Of a stretch of DNA of 64,000 nt, positions 62,880 through 64,000 are shown in pieces. Source of the stretch: Acanthacorydalis orientalis (lineage: Eukaryota > Arthropoda > Insecta > Megaloptera > Corydalidae). The notes beneath the pieces were generated by a model. That model saw nothing but the letters and a program-made list of their open reading frames with translations. It made no database searches and was not told the DNA's origin. The stretch's first letter is position 1. Each line of letters begins with the position of its first letter. The DNA lies in contig CM068313.1 of assembly GCA_034766995.1 (NCBI GenBank), forward strand, positions 23,843,512-23,907,511, in the 5' to 3' direction. A program made the translations under genes and the position numbers.

Positions 62880-64000
62880 TTTAATGACCAACCAAGTATC
62901 ATAATTGCAATAAATAATAATTAAGTATTGACTGAATTTTTCAAGATGTTCGTTAAATTATCCAATTAATTGGTTTTTAAAACTCTAATGATAAGATAAA
63001 CTTTTTCTGTTAATGTTTATCTAATCGTTGACTTTTCATTTCGTGATAGTTTGATAATTGTTATAAAATTTTTACATATCGTCTCCGTGCATAATTGTTT
63101 ATTTAAACTTATAACAAAAAGTGCTTAAATATATAACACAAACGGATTTATTTTATCCGTAAAAGTATGCAGGATCCTATTATTAAAAATATTAAATTAC
63201 ATGAATAATTTTGTAAACTAATAACTATTATAAAAGTTAGGAAGGCAATGTTTAATATAAACATTTGAATACAAGAACATATAAAATTAAAACTATTTAT
63301 GTATAAATGTATTTTATTATTTTGATCATCCGTACAATAACAGAATTGTAGACAATATATTTTTAAATTATTACACACTATTAAACTGTAATAAATATAA
63401 TTACATTTTGTGGTTGTCAACACTTGTGTAATGAATATCATTCTTATTGCTCACTTAATTCATATCAAGTAATATAATTACGAATAATAAAACTACTATT
63501 GACATAATGATGAAATATTCTACGGACATTTATGTTTCTCTTGTTACATCTTACGAAAATATTGCCTATTAAAGTAATTCTTAAAGACTGTAATTGATAT
63601 CAATATACAATACAATGAAACTCCATTTATATATCGGTTGGTGAACAAAAGAAATAAGACAAGCACACCTTTCGACAAATAGTTTCCTATGTACCTGAAT
63701 CCATTCAAATAAAACGAGATGTTTACGCTCGGTTACTTGTGAAATTATAGTATTATGTACATGTTGTGTGTTTTCCATCGACCATTCGGTACAATATCGC
63801 ACCACGTATAAAATGTTCCAATATGTTTTAGTTAATGTAGATAAATGTCTACACGGAATCAATATTGGTACATAAATTATGAAATCAGCATTATATCCAC
63901 TCTTCTGCTACGAGCAAACTGATCTGGTCATTCAACTCGATTGAATCTGACGATGTGCCGCTACCGTAGAATGATGTACATTGTTCGTGTTAGCATTCTT

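Larger units (their letters stand above)
58836..64000. other. sprint upstream flank
   Basis: Contains the piggyBac-type MITE, the 136-bp duplication, the retrotransposon tail and several microsatellites. No complete gene is visible. A minus-strand open frame near the right edge (about 63710-63915, followed by a CAG/GTACAT donor) could be an exon of a gene beyond the window, without a recognisable domain. Confidence 0.5.

Overview
The window is a piece of a very AT-rich animal genome, almost certainly an insect. An aculeate hymenopteran (bee-like) is my best guess, from the extreme AT content, the dozens of long (AT)n microsatellites and the mariner families, but that is inference. Bacterial features are absent: genes are split by GT-AG introns and no operon, tRNA, rRNA or CRISPR was seen.

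Three multi-exon genes can be assembled exon by exon with compatible phases. (1) Plus strand, 3015-12597: a nine-exon lysosomal beta-glucuronidase (glycoside hydrolase family 2), 664 residues, catalytic glutamates intact. (2) Minus strand, 22317-58835: the Ras and Rab interactor (RIN) / Drosophila sprint orthologue, 22 coding exons and 1385 residues, with SH2, proline-rich, serine-rich, VPS9 and Ras-association parts. Its first two introns are about 18 and 8 kb. (3) Minus strand, 15560-17877, with two tentative 5' exons up to 19753: an ancient tandem partial duplicate of the last eight sprint exons. It has VPS9 and RA domains but no SH2 domain; all frames and splice sites are open and most exon lengths and phases match the parent. 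This SH2-less RIN-like gene is the most interesting object here. GUSB and the duplicate are convergent; the duplicate and sprint run head to tail.

The introns and flanks are a graveyard of small DNA transposons: two mariner copies with broken transposase (39.3-40.0 kb, 44.3-45.4 kb), a 78-bp mariner-like MITE, two TA-flanked MITEs in GUSB introns, a piggyBac-type MITE with TTAA sites, a hAT-type MITE sitting inside a decayed Helitron-like ORF (28.7-30.2 kb), two inverted-repeat elements near the duplicate, a non-LTR retrotransposon tail, a ~175-bp foldback hairpin and a 136-bp tandem duplication. Many elements abut (AT)n tracts.

Functionally, RIN/sprint links receptor tyrosine kinase and Ras signals to Rab5 activation and endocytosis; the duplicate could be a Rab5 exchange module without phosphotyrosine control. 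GUSB is an unrelated lysosomal hydrolase.
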